Assembly: GCA_963745175.1 (NCBI GenBank) | Contig: CAVUWK010000006.1 | Coordinates: 372,001-436,000, forward strand | DNA: 64,000 bases | Direction: 5' to 3' | From: Bog-473 sp963745175 | GTDB taxonomy: Bacteria; Actinomycetota; Acidimicrobiia; Acidimicrobiales; RAAP-2 | Shown: positions 19,794 through 28,794 of the stretch, one piece after another | Layout of the letters: every line of letters starts with the position of its first letter | Numbering within the stretch: the stretch's first letter is position 1 | Notes under the pieces: generated by a model | Seen by the model: only the letters and a program-made list of their open reading frames with translations | Database searches by the model: none | Told to the model about the DNA's origin: nothing | Made by a program: the position numbers and the translations under genes

Positions 19794-21674
19794 ATGCAAT
19801 ATCGGCCGCCCACAGGCTCCATCCCGGACGCCCCGGGCTCCTACCAATTCTTCGACGCCGAGGGCCGGGTCCTCTATGTCGGCAAGGCCAAGTCGCTGCG
19901 CCACCGCCTGCCCAATTACTGGCAGGACTCGGCCAAGCTCATGCCCCGCACGGCCCAGATGGTGGCCCAGGCCGACCACGTCGAGTGGGTCGTCGTCGAC
20001 AGCGAGGTCGACGCGCTGATCCTGGAGCACTCGCTGATCCAGGCCCACCTGCCCCGCTACAACGTGCGCCTCAAGGACGACAAGAGCTACCCCTGGCTCG
20101 CCGTCACGGTCAACGAGGAGTGGCCGCGCCCGGCGGTGGTGCGGGGGCGCAAGCGCAAGGGCGTCCGCTACTTCGGCCCCTACGGCAATGCGGGCGCCAT
20201 CCGGTCCACGCTCGACCTCCTGGTGCGGAGCTTTCCGGTGCGCACTTGCTCGGACACCAAGTTCACCCGCCACGAGCGGCTGCGGCGGCCCTGCCTGCTC
20301 TACGACATCGACCGCTGCTCGGGCCCGTGCGTCGGTGCCGTGGACCATGCCGCCTACGACGGCTACGTCAACGACCTCATGGGTTTCCTCTCCGGTGACA
20401 CCGAGCCCGTGCTGGCCCGCCTGGAGGCGGAGATGCTCGAGGCCAGCGAGGAATTGCAGTTCGAGCGGGCGGCCCGGCTGCGGGATCGGATCGTCTCGGT
20501 GCACAAGGCCGCCGAGTCGCAGCAGATGGTCTCGGACCGGGCCGAGGACTTCGACGTGGTGGGGCTGGCCGAGGACCCGCTCGAGGCCTCGGTCCAGATC
20601 TTCCTGGTGCGCCGGGGACGGGTCGTGGGGCACCGGGGCTTCGTGGCCGAGAAGGTGGAGGACCTCTCGGGGCCCGAGTTCATGGCGACGGTCGTCTCGC
20701 AGGTCTACGGGGCCGACGGGGCGGAGGTGCCGCGGCGCCTGCTGGTGCCCGAGGAGCCGGCCGATCGCGTGCTCCTGGAGAGCTGGTTGCACACCGTGCG
20801 GGGCGGTCCCGTCGACATCGCGGTCCCCCAGCGCGGCGCCAAGCGGGCTCTGCAGGAGACGGTGACGCGCTCGGCCGGCGAGGATCTGGCCCGCCACCGG
20901 CTGCGGCGGGCCGCCGATCACAACGCGCGGTCGAAAGCGCTGACCGAGCTGCAATCCGCCCTTTCGCTGCGCGAGGCGCCCTTGCGGATCGAGTGCTACG
21001 ACATGAGCCACCTGCAGGGCACCGACTACGTGGGCTCCATGGTCGTGTTCGAGGACGGCCTGGCCAAGCGGTCGGACTACCGGCGCTTCAAGGTCAAGTC
21101 CGTCCCCGGAAATGACGACTACGCAGCCATGGAGGAGGTGTTGACGCGCCGGCTCACTGCCCTGAAGCAGGCGCCGGAGGCGAAGGCGGACGGGCGACCA
21201 CGCCGCTTCGCCTACCGGCCCAACCTGATCGTCGTCGACGGGGGCAAGGGGCAGCTGGGGGTCGCCGAGCGGGTCGTACGCGAGCTCGGGCTGCAGGACG
21301 AGGTCGAGCTCGCCTCGCTGGCCAAGCAATTCGAGGAGGTGTACCGGCCGGGTTCGCCCCACCCCGTCCGTCTGCGCCGCGGCTCGGATGCCCTCTACCT
21401 GCTCCAGCGGGTGCGTGACGAGGCGCACCGCTTCGCCATCACGTTCCACCGGGAGCGCCGCGGCAAGCGGATGACGCGCAGCGTGCTCGACGACATCCCG
21501 GGCCTCGGGCCGGCCCGCAAGGCGCGCCTGGTCAAGGAGATGGGCGGGGTCAACGCCGTGCGGGCGGCCTCGCTGGAGGAGCTCCTGTCCCGCTCGTGGC
21601 TGCCCGACAGCGTCGGACTCGCCGTCTACGAGGCCCTGCACAATGCTATGGGGCACAAGGCTGGAGGGCGATGA
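19794..21674 (+). CDS. uvrC: excinuclease ABC subunit C
   Basis: The ATG at 19794 (626 residues) begins right before the GIY-YIG nuclease domain (PGSYQFFDAEGRVLYVGKAK). That domain makes the 3' incision. A UVR domain at about residues 200-240 contacts UvrB. The RNase-H-like endonuclease domain for the 5' cut contains ECYDMSHLQGT and VVDGGKGQL. Tandem helix-hairpin-helix motifs (IPGLGPARKARLVKEMG) end the protein. Its stop overlaps the rapZ start (ATGA), so uvrC heads the uvrC-rapZ-yvcK operon typical of actinobacteria. Confidence 0.98.
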   Translation: MQYRPPTGSIPDAPGSYQFFDAEGRVLYVGKAKSLRHRLPNYWQDSAKLMPRTAQMVAQADHVEWVVVDSEVDALILEHSLIQAHLPRYNVRLKDDKSYPWLAVTVNEEWPRPAVVRGRKRKGVRYFGPYGNAGAIRSTLDLLVRSFPVRTCSDTKFTRHERLRRPCLLYDIDRCSGPCVGAVDHAAYDGYVNDLMGFLSGDTEPVLARLEAEMLEASEELQFERAARLRDRIVSVHKAAESQQMVSDRAEDFDVVGLAEDPLEASVQIFLVRRGRVVGHRGFVAEKVEDLSGPEFMATVVSQVYGADGAEVPRRLLVPEEPADRVLLESWLHTVRGGPVDIAVPQRGAKRALQETVTRSAGEDLARHRLRRAADHNARSKALTELQSALSLREAPLRIECYDMSHLQGTDYVGSMVVFEDGLAKRSDYRRFKVKSVPGNDDYAAMEEVLTRRLTALKQAPEAKADGRPRRFAYRPNLIVVDGGKGQLGVAERVVRELGLQDEVELASLAKQFEEVYRPGSPHPVRLRRGSDALYLLQRVRDEAHRFAITFHRERRGKRMTRSVLDDIPGLGPARKARLVKEMGGVNAVRAASLEELLSRSWLPDSVGLAVYEALHNAMGHKAGGR

Positions 21675-22534
21675 GCGAGTTCGTGGTGGTCACGGGGATG
21701 TCCGGCGCCGGCCGTTCCACCGCGGCGGCGGCTCTCGAGGATGTCGGCTGGTTCGTCATCGACAACCTGCCGGCCGGCCTCATCATGAAGATGGTGGAGA
21801 TGGTCGACCGTCCCGGGTCCGGCATCGAACGGGTCGCCCTGGTGATCGGGCGCGGTGGCAGCAACACCGGCTCGGAGTACTTCGACGACCTGCCCGACGT
21901 GCTCGACGAGCTGCGGGCCACCCGCAAGCGCGTGCGGGTCGTCTTCCTCGACGCGCCCGACGACGTCCTGGTCCGCCGCTACGAGGGCACGCGGCGGCGC
22001 CACCCCCTGGCGGCGCGCGGGGTGGAGGAGTCGATCGTCGACGAGCGCAAGCTGCTGGAGCCGGTGCGCGAGCGCGCCGACCTCCTGGTCGACACGGGCG
22101 ATCTGAACTCCAACCAGCTCCGGCTGCGCATCCTCGAGGCGTTCGGCGACAACGAGGCCGCGCACATGCAGACGTCGGTCGTGTCTTTCGGCTACAAGCA
22201 CGGCATCCCGCTCGACGTCGACGTGGTGTTCGACTGCCGCTTCCTGCCCAACCCGTTCTGGGTGGAAGAGCTCCGGCCGTACAGCGGGGAGGACGAGCCG
22301 GTGCGGGCCTACGTCCTGGGCCAGCCCGAGTCCCAGGCGTTCCTGGAGAAGGTCGACGAGCTGCTCACGAGCATCCTCCCCGCCTTCGCCCGGGAGGGGA
22401 AGTCGTACCTGACCATCGCCATGGGCTGCACGGGCGGACGGCACCGCTCCGTGACGCTGGCCCGGGAACTGGCGACGCGGCTGAGTGAGCACGGCGAGGC
22501 TGTGTCGGTGTTCCACCGGGACATCGACCGATGA
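21671..22534 (+). CDS. rapZ: RapZ/YvcJ family RNase adapter and nucleotide-binding protein
   Basis: The ATG at 21671 overlaps the uvrC stop. The 287-residue protein has Walker A GMSGAGRST near residues 8-16, with Arg in place of the usual Lys as is common in actinobacterial members. The C-terminal domain contains SFGYKHGIPLDVDVVFDCRFLPNP and CTGGRHRSV. In Escherichia coli RapZ directs RNase E to a glucosamine-pathway sRNA. In Gram-positives the role is less clear, though the protein binds nucleotides. Its stop overlaps the yvcK start by four bases (ATGA), so all three genes are coupled. Confidence 0.95.
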   Translation: MSEFVVVTGMSGAGRSTAAAALEDVGWFVIDNLPAGLIMKMVEMVDRPGSGIERVALVIGRGGSNTGSEYFDDLPDVLDELRATRKRVRVVFLDAPDDVLVRRYEGTRRRHPLAARGVEESIVDERKLLEPVRERADLLVDTGDLNSNQLRLRILEAFGDNEAAHMQTSVVSFGYKHGIPLDVDVVFDCRFLPNPFWVEELRPYSGEDEPVRAYVLGQPESQAFLEKVDELLTSILPAFAREGKSYLTIAMGCTGGRHRSVTLARELATRLSEHGEAVSVFHRDIDR

Positions 22535-23406
22535 GTCGCGGGGGCCGGCCCTCGGTCGTGGCCATCGGCGGTGGGCACGGGACGGCGGTCACGCTGAAGG
22601 CGGCGCGGCGCTACGCCGGCCTGCTCACCGGCGTGGTCTCGGTGGCCGACGACGGGGGCAGCAGCGGGCGGTTGCGCGAGCTGCTCAACGTCGTGGCCCT
22701 GGGTGACATCCGCAAGTGCCTCATCGCCCTCGCCGACGAGGACTGCGCGCTGGCCGGCGCCTTCGAGCGCCGCTACGACGAGGGCGAGCTGGCGGGCCAC
22801 GCGCTGGGCAACCTGATCCTGGCGGGCCTGATCGACGCCACCGGCGACCTGGTCCTCGGGGTGGCCGAGGCGGCCCGGCTGCTCGGTGCCCGCGGCGACG
22901 TGCTCCCGGCCACCTCCGAGCGCGTCGTCCTCAAGGCCGAGTCCGACCACGGCACGGTGGCCGGGCAGGTGGCGGTCAAGGGAACGGCCGACATCCAGCG
23001 GGTCTCGCTGGTGCCCGGGGACGCCCAGCCGCCGCCTTTGGCCGTGGAGCGCATCGCCGAGGCGGACCAGATCGTCATCGGGCCGGGATCCCTGTTCACC
23101 AGCGTGTTGGCCGCCGTGGCGGTGCGAGGCATCGCCGAGGCGGTGGCCTCCTCGAAGGGCCTTGTCGTCTACGTCTGCAACCTGCATCCCGAGGTGCCGG
23201 AGACAGAGGGATTCGACGTGGCAGACCACGTCGCGGCCCTGACCAGGCACGATGTCGCGGTCGACGTCGTGCTATGTGACAGCATCAGGGGTATGGGCAT
23301 CGGCACGACGGATGTCGCGGTGCACGACGTTCCCCTGACGGGAGAGAACACCCTGGTGCACAGCCCGGCCAAACTGGCGCAGGCGCTGTCGGGTCTGCTG
23401 GCATAG
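22531..23406 (+). CDS. yvcK: YvcK/CuvA-type gluconeogenesis factor
   Basis: The 291-residue protein starts with the UDP-sugar-binding Rossmann motif IGGGHGTAVTLKAARRY, followed by VSVADDGGSSGRLR and GHALGNLIL, all diagnostic of the YvcK family. Members bind UDP-GlcNAc and help route carbon to the cell wall during gluconeogenic growth. It is somewhat shorter than the usual 320-340 residues, mostly at the C-terminus. The start overlaps the rapZ stop. In most actinobacteria whiA comes next; here gap follows after 25 bases. Confidence 0.92.
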   Translation: MSRGGRPSVVAIGGGHGTAVTLKAARRYAGLLTGVVSVADDGGSSGRLRELLNVVALGDIRKCLIALADEDCALAGAFERRYDEGELAGHALGNLILAGLIDATGDLVLGVAEAARLLGARGDVLPATSERVVLKAESDHGTVAGQVAVKGTADIQRVSLVPGDAQPPPLAVERIAEADQIVIGPGSLFTSVLAAVAVRGIAEAVASSKGLVVYVCNLHPEVPETEGFDVADHVAALTRHDVAVDVVLCDSIRGMGIGTTDVAVHDVPLTGENTLVHSPAKLAQALSGLLA

Positions 23407-23431
23407 CCGGGACCCGAGAGGAAGGGGCGAG

Positions 23432-24448
23432 ATGACGGTGCGGGTCGGGATCAATGGCTTCGGGCGTATCGGGCGGAATTTCTTGCGCGCCATCCTGGCC
23501 AACGGTGCCGATGTGGAGGTCGTGGGGATCAACGACCTGACGTCGCCGGAGACGCTGGCCCACCTGCTGCGCTACGACTCGACCCACGGTCGCCTGCCCG
23601 TGCCCGTCGACGTCGAGGGCAGCGACCTGCTGGTCGGGGAGCGGCACATCCGCGTCATGGCCGAGCGGGAGCCGGACGAGCTGCCCTGGGACGGCCTCGG
23701 GGTCGACCTGGTGGTCGAGTCCACGGGGATCTTCACCAGCCGGGCCGCCGCGGCCGGGCATCTGGGCGGGTCGGTCAAGCGGGTCATCATCTCGGCGCCG
23801 TCGGGCGACGCCGACGCCACGTTCGTGATCGGCGTCAACGACCGGGACTACGACCCCGAGAAGGACATCGTCATCTCCAACGCGTCGTGCACGACCAACT
23901 GCTTCGTCACCATGGTCAAGGTGATCGACGACGAGTTCGACATCGTGAGCGGGCTCATGACGACGGTGCACGCCTACACCAACGACCAGAACCTGCTCGA
24001 CCTGCCGCACAAGGACCTGCGCCGGGCCCGGGCCGCGGCGACCAACATCGTGCCCACGTCGACCGGCGCGGCCCGGTCCACCGGCCTCGTGCTGGCGGCC
24101 ATGAAGGGACGCCTCGACGGCTACTCGCTGCGGGTACCGCTGCCGGCCGGCTCCATCACGGACTTCACCGCGGTGGTGCAGGGCAACCCGTCCGTGGCCG
24201 ACGTCAACGCGGCGTTCGCCGAGGCGGCGGCCAAGCCGCCGCTGGACCGGGTCCTCGAATACACCGAGGACCCCATCGTTTCGAGCGACATCGTCGGATC
24301 GCCCGCCTCGTGCACCTTCGATTCCGAGCTCACGATGGTGATGCCGATCAACACCGAGCTGTCGCTGGTCAAGACCTTCGGCTGGTACGACAACGAGTGG
24401 GGCTATTCGAACCGCCTGGTCGACCTGGCCGTCCTGGTAGGGGACTGA
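23432..24448 (+). CDS. gap: glyceraldehyde-3-phosphate dehydrogenase, type I
   Basis: The 338-residue protein has the NAD-binding start GINGFGRIGRNFLRA and the active-site ASCTTNC near residues 151-157, with the catalytic cysteine. Substrate-binding regions follow (PTSTGAARSTGLV), and the end is WYDNEWGYSNRLVDL. It oxidises glyceraldehyde-3-phosphate in glycolysis. A strong ribosome site (gagaggaaggg) precedes ATG 23432. It heads a lower-glycolysis run with pgk 2 bases downstream and tpiA next. Confidence 0.97.
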   Translation: MTVRVGINGFGRIGRNFLRAILANGADVEVVGINDLTSPETLAHLLRYDSTHGRLPVPVDVEGSDLLVGERHIRVMAEREPDELPWDGLGVDLVVESTGIFTSRAAAAGHLGGSVKRVIISAPSGDADATFVIGVNDRDYDPEKDIVISNASCTTNCFVTMVKVIDDEFDIVSGLMTTVHAYTNDQNLLDLPHKDLRRARAAATNIVPTSTGAARSTGLVLAAMKGRLDGYSLRVPLPAGSITDFTAVVQGNPSVADVNAAFAEAAAKPPLDRVLEYTEDPIVSSDIVGSPASCTFDSELTMVMPINTELSLVKTFGWYDNEWGYSNRLVDLAVLVGD

Positions 24449-24450
24449 CC

Positions 24451-25629
24451 GTGCCCGACCCGCTGCAGGGCATCCCGCTGCTCGGGGACCTCCCCGACCT
24501 CGACGGGAAGCGCGTGCTGGTGCGGGTCGACTTCAACGTCCCTCTGCACATCGGGGTGCGGGGTCAGGCCACGGTGGCCGACGACTTCCGGATCACCGCC
24601 GCGCTGCCGACGCTGCGCTGGCTCCAGGACGAAGGGGCCGACGTGGTGGCCGCCTCGCATCTCGGCCGGCCGGGCGGCCACCCGGACCCCCGCTGGGAGA
24701 TGGACCCGGTGCGCGAGCGGCTGGAAGCGCTGTGCCCCGGCGTCGAGCTCACCGAGAACCTGCGCTTCGACCCGGGGGAGAAGGCCAACGACCCCGCATT
24801 TGTGCAGCGCCTGATCGCCGGCTTCGACGCCTACGTGGACGAGGCCTTCGGCGCCGCCCACCGCGCCCATGCCTCCATTGTGGGGCCGCCCCAGTTCCTG
24901 CCGAGCGCAGCGGGGCTGCGGTTCGCCCGCGAGGTCGAGGTCCTGGGCGGGATCCTCGAGGAGCCGGCCCGGCCGTTCGTGGCTGTCGTCGGGGGCGCCA
25001 AGGTGGCGGACAAGCTCCAGGTGCTCAAGGCCCTGGCCGCCAAGGTGGACACGCTCGTCGTCGGCGGCGGCATGGCTTACACGTTCCTGGCCGCGCGGGG
25101 CCAGCACGTCGGCAGCTCGCTGCTGGACGAGTCGCACCTGGCGGACTGCCGGGCGCTGCTCGACTCCGGGGTGGACATCTTGCTCCCGACCGACACGCGT
25201 GCACTCGAGCCCGGCGGCACCTTCGGGCCGCCGGCGGAGGGCCACGGCCCGCGGGGCAGCGTCAAGGTGATCGAGGGCGACCTGCCCGACGGGTGGAACG
25301 GGCTGGACATCGGTCCCGACTCGGCGGCCGCCTTCGCCGAGGTCGTCCTGGGTGCGGGCACCGTGCTGTGGAACGGCCCGCTGGGGGCCTTCGAGGACCC
25401 GCGCTTCGCCCGTGGCACGCGCATCGTGGCCGAGGCCGTGGCGAAGAGCCCCGGGTTCTCGGTGGTGGGCGGCGGCGACAGCGCCAGCGCGCTGGAGGAG
25501 CTGGGCCTGTGCGATCAGGTGGGATACGTCTCGACCGGTGGGGGCGCGTCGCTGACCTTCATTGAGCGCGAGGGGCACCTGCCGGGCATCGACGCCCTGC
25601 GCCACGCACCCAACGCGCCGCGGGGATGA
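24451..25629 (+). CDS. pgk: phosphoglycerate kinase
   Basis: The GTG at 24451, two bases after the gap stop, gives 392 residues, the normal length. The N-terminal substrate site VRVDFNVPL, the SHLGRPGG loop and the C-terminal nucleotide-binding GGGDSASALEELG are all present, along with VGGAKVADKLQVL. It makes ATP from 1,3-bisphosphoglycerate. Its stop overlaps the tpiA start by four bases (ATGA), so gap, pgk and tpiA form one coupled transcript. In-frame codons upstream of the GTG lie inside gap and are not coding in this frame. Confidence 0.96.
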   Translation: MPDPLQGIPLLGDLPDLDGKRVLVRVDFNVPLHIGVRGQATVADDFRITAALPTLRWLQDEGADVVAASHLGRPGGHPDPRWEMDPVRERLEALCPGVELTENLRFDPGEKANDPAFVQRLIAGFDAYVDEAFGAAHRAHASIVGPPQFLPSAAGLRFAREVEVLGGILEEPARPFVAVVGGAKVADKLQVLKALAAKVDTLVVGGGMAYTFLAARGQHVGSSLLDESHLADCRALLDSGVDILLPTDTRALEPGGTFGPPAEGHGPRGSVKVIEGDLPDGWNGLDIGPDSAAAFAEVVLGAGTVLWNGPLGAFEDPRFARGTRIVAEAVAKSPGFSVVGGGDSASALEELGLCDQVGYVSTGGGASLTFIEREGHLPGIDALRHAPNAPRG

Positions 25630-26413
25630 GCACGCGCCGCCCGCTGGTCAGCGGGAACTGGAAGATGCACCACGACCACATTGAGGCGCTGCACACGGTG
25701 CGCGACCTCGGTCTGCGGCTGAAGCCCGACGACGTGGCCCGCGTCGACGTGTCGGTCCACCCGCCTTTCACCGATCTGCGCACGGTGCAGACGCTCGTGG
25801 AGAAGGAGCACATCCCCGTCGCGCTCGGCGCGCAGCACTGCTCCGATGAGGACGCGGGGCGCGGACCGGAGAGGTCAGCCCGCGGTTCTTGGCCCGCCTC
25901 TCCACGGCGTACGTCATCGTCGGGCACTCCGAGCGGCGGACCCTCTTCGGCATGGACGACGCGACCGTGGCGGCGACGCTGCGGGCGATCCTGCGCAACG
26001 GCATGACACCCGTGCTCTGCGTGGGGGAGTCCGAGGAGCAGCGCGACCGCAGTCAAACGGAGAGCGTCCTGGAGGAGCAGGTGCTCGCCGCGCTGTCGGG
26101 ACTGACCGCCGACGTCGTGGGCGCACTGGTCATCGCCTACGAGCCGATCTGGGCGATCGGGACCGGCCGGGCGGCCACCACGGTGGACGCCGAGGACGCC
26201 TGTGTGTTCATCCGCTCCCTGGTGGCCAAGCTCGGCGGGGACGAGGCGGCGGCAAGCATCCGACTCCAGTACGGGGGGTCGGTGAACGCCGAGATCGCAG
26301 CCGACCTGATGGCCGAGCCGGACGTGGACGGCCTCCTGGTGGGCGGGGCCAGCCTCGAAGCCGCAGCCTTTACTGACATCATTCGGGCTACGGCCGCCTG
26401 CTACCGTTCCTAG
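25626..26413 (+). pseudogene. tpiA: triosephosphate isomerase, interrupted by a one-base frameshift
   Basis: Both halves of TpiA are present in different frames. The first (from ATG 25626) gives GNWKMH, with the catalytic lysine, and runs to GAQHCSDEDAG. The second continues as TGEVSPRFLARL, VGHSERR (catalytic His), YEPIWAIGTG (catalytic Glu) and YGGSVN, ending at 26413. Adding one G to the G run at 25856-25859 joins them into a normal protein of about 262 residues. Since the enzyme is central to glycolysis and every active-site residue is intact, an assembly error is likelier than a real null. A true pseudogene or recoding is less likely. Confidence 0.93.
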
Positions 26414-26453
26414 GCCGAACAGGCGTGTTCGGCCGCAAGTTGGAGGCTTCGCC

Positions 26454-26702
26454 GTGTTGGCAACATTGGACACCGTCACCTGGATCTACATTGCGATCGA
26501 GGTGCTCGCCGCGCTCGGGCTCATCTTCCTGATCTTGATGCACAGCGGCAAGGGCGGCGGCCTGTCCGACATGTTCGGCGGCAGCGTGGGGGCGGCGGCG
26601 CAGGGCTCGACGGTGGTGGAGCGCAACCTGGATCGCATCACGGTCACGGTTGCCATCGTCTTCGCCCTCACGACGATCACCTTGGACCTCCGGCTGCAGT
26701 GA
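26454..26702 (+). CDS. secG: preprotein translocase subunit SecG
   Basis: This 82-residue protein has two membrane helices (about residues 10-30 and 62-79). The conserved cytoplasmic loop HSGKGGGLSDMFGG is followed by GSTVVERNLDRIT, both typical of SecG. It is the small auxiliary subunit of the SecYEG channel. GTG 26454 follows a clear ggagg. The gene sits after tpiA, its usual place in actinobacteria, and its stop overlaps the start of the next gene (GTGA). Confidence 0.95.
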   Translation: MLATLDTVTWIYIAIEVLAALGLIFLILMHSGKGGGLSDMFGGSVGAAAQGSTVVERNLDRITVTVAIVFALTTITLDLRLQ

Positions 26703-28504
26703 CGGGCCGGGGCCGACGCCCCCGGCGCTGGCGGTGGCTGGTGGGGATGGTCGCGGTGTTGGCCGTGCTGGCTTCGGCGTGCGGGGGCAGCAGCGGGGGC
26801 GGCACGACCGTCACCTACGTCGGCGTCGCCGGTGGGGCGATCTCGTTTGGCATGACCGAGAGCCCGGAGGGCTGCAACCCCAACACGCCGGCGGGGGACA
26901 ACCCGGGGACGCAGACGGTCCTGGCCGGCGTGTTGCCCAGCCCGTACGTGGTCGGCGCCGACGGGACGCCCAAGCCCAACTCGGAGCTGACGGAGTCCTC
27001 GGAGCTGGTGAACACGAGCCCGGAGACGATCGTGTACACGCTGAACCCGAAGGCGGTGTGGTCCGACGGCGTGCCGATCACGGCCGCGGACTTCAGGTAC
27101 GCGTGGGAGGAACAGCGGGGCGACCCGGTCGTCTCGTCACCCGACGTGGCGAGCATCGCGGGCTACCGCGACATTGCATCGGTGGTGGGCTCGAACGGGG
27201 GCCACACCGTCACGGTGAAGTTCAAGACCACCTTCGCCGATTGGGAGATGCTCTTCGACAACCTGGTACCGGCCCACGTCATGGAGAAGGTGGGATGGAA
27301 CCCGAGCTGCCTCACGGTGAGCCCGGACATCGACCTGTCGGGCGGGCCGTTCAAGATCGGCGCGGTGGCTCCCCAGACAATCACCCTGGTGCAGAACCCG
27401 AAGTGGTGGGGGACACCGGCCAACGCGCGCTCCATCACCATCCACATCGCATCTTCGACGGCGCAACTGGCCCAATGGATGGCCTCGGGTTTCGTGCAGG
27501 TGGCGGAACCGGCCGCGGTGACCCAATCGTTCCTGACCCAGATGACGGGGCTGCCCGGAGCGCAGAGCGAAGTGGACACCTCGGCCACGCTGCTGCAGCT
27601 GGACATGGCGAGCGACCTCGAATCGGACCTCTCACCCGATCTCCGCGTGGCCATCGCCCTGACCATCAATCGCCAGGATCTGGTGAACCAGCAGGTGAGT
27701 TGGGCTTGGCCGGCGATCACGCCGGGCGACAGCCACGTCTACGTGCAGGGCCAGCAGAACTACACGCCTGCCACCACCGGCTCGACCACGACCATCCCGC
27801 CTCCGACGTCAGCGACGTCGACCACCGTCATCGGAGCGGGCGGCAGCGTCAATTTCCCGGTGACACCGGTGCCGACGCAAGCGGCCGCGTTCATCACGGC
27901 GTCAGGCCTCGTCCGCACCGCTGGCGACCCGTACTACCACTCGGCCTTCGGCACCCCCTTCCAGCTGCACATGATCTACGACTCGAGCGACCCCTGGGCG
28001 ACGGCGGCCGCGCCGACCATGCGCGCCGAGCTGCAGGCGGCGGGCCTGGACACCACACTGAACCCGGTCGCCGGTGCGACGAAGACGGGCCAGGTGCTGG
28101 CGGCTGGATTCGCCGATCTGGCGGTGCTCCCGGTGACCTTCACGCCGTACATGAGCCAGACCATGGCGTGGTACACGCAGCTGCTCGGGCCGGCGGGGAA
28201 GAACGGGTCTCAGGACTGGACCGGCTACTCGAACAGCCAGTTCGACCAACTGGTGGAGACGGCCTCCAAGCAGCTCAACCCCGACAAAGCGGCGGGCTAC
28301 TACAACGAGGCGGACACGCAGCTGTGGGACGAGATGGTCTCGCTGCCCCTCTTCGCGGAGCCGACGGCGCTGGTGTGGAGCCGGACCATCGGCGGCGTCA
28401 CTGCCATGCCGCGGAGCACCAGCCTCCTCTGGTTCGCACAGCTGTGGGCCGTCCGGGCGCCGGAATCCACCAGCAACACGACTCCGTCACTGCCGGGGCA
28501 ATAG
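26699..28504 (+). CDS. family 5 solute-binding lipoprotein (peptide/nickel ABC type)
   Basis: The 601-residue precursor has an Arg-rich N-terminus, a hydrophobic core and a lipobox, LASACGG, so it should be a lipoprotein outside the membrane. The mature part has the extended substrate-binding fold of OppA/DppA-type proteins, including KAVWSDGVPITAADFRYAWE near residue 118. A Thr/Ser/Pro-rich insert lies near residues 360-380. The GTG start overlaps the secG stop. No permease or ATPase gene is adjacent, so it is an orphan receptor here. The ligand is unknown. Confidence 0.85.
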   Translation: MTGRGRRPRRWRWLVGMVAVLAVLASACGGSSGGGTTVTYVGVAGGAISFGMTESPEGCNPNTPAGDNPGTQTVLAGVLPSPYVVGADGTPKPNSELTESSELVNTSPETIVYTLNPKAVWSDGVPITAADFRYAWEEQRGDPVVSSPDVASIAGYRDIASVVGSNGGHTVTVKFKTTFADWEMLFDNLVPAHVMEKVGWNPSCLTVSPDIDLSGGPFKIGAVAPQTITLVQNPKWWGTPANARSITIHIASSTAQLAQWMASGFVQVAEPAAVTQSFLTQMTGLPGAQSEVDTSATLLQLDMASDLESDLSPDLRVAIALTINRQDLVNQQVSWAWPAITPGDSHVYVQGQQNYTPATTGSTTTIPPPTSATSTTVIGAGGSVNFPVTPVPTQAAAFITASGLVRTAGDPYYHSAFGTPFQLHMIYDSSDPWATAAAPTMRAELQAAGLDTTLNPVAGATKTGQVLAAGFADLAVLPVTFTPYMSQTMAWYTQLLGPAGKNGSQDWTGYSNSQFDQLVETASKQLNPDKAAGYYNEADTQLWDEMVSLPLFAEPTALVWSRTIGGVTAMPRSTSLLWFAQLWAVRAPESTSNTTPSLPGQ

Positions 28505-28622
28505 GGGAGAGCGGACGGAGCCGGATCGGTCCTGCCGATCCACGTGGAGGGACCTCGTCCCCGAAAGAGGGCCGATGGTCACGCGCTACGATCTCCGAAC
28601 GCTGCATTCCAGTTGCAGGCCC

Positions 28623-28706
28623 GTCGGAGTGGCGGAATAGGCAGACGCGCCAGCTTGAGGGGCTGGTGCCCGCAAGGGCGTGGGGGTTCAAGTCCCCCCT
28701 CCGACA
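28623..28706 (+). tRNA. tRNA-Leu (anticodon GAG)
   Basis: The 84-nt cloverleaf has acceptor arms GTCGGAG and CTCCGAC with discriminator A. The D region is TGGCGGAATAGGCAGAC. The anticodon stem CCAGC/GCTGG holds loop TTGAGGG, giving anticodon GAG. A long variable arm (TGCCCGCAAGGGCG) marks a class II tRNA, and the T arm is GGGGGTTCAAGTCCCCC. CCA is not encoded. It reads CUC and CUU codons. The gene lies directly before an integrase, and its 3' end looks like the attachment site of the element that follows. Confidence 0.96.
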
Positions 28707-28707
28707 C
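28696..28707 (+). repeat. candidate attL: 12-bp direct repeat at the tRNA-Leu 3' end
   Basis: The sequence CCCCTCCGACAC spans the T-arm/acceptor 3' side of the tRNA and one base beyond. The same 12 bases occur at 34748-34759. Integrases of this class commonly recombine within a tRNA 3' end and leave such a copy. The repeat is shorter than usual, so it is suggestive only. Confidence 0.45.
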
Positions 28708-28794
28708 CCGGTTTGACTAGGAAGAACGCTCGACTGGTGCGCGGTCAGCGAGTCGGCCGGATGCCGCCGTTGAACCTAGGTTGGATAGCGAGAT

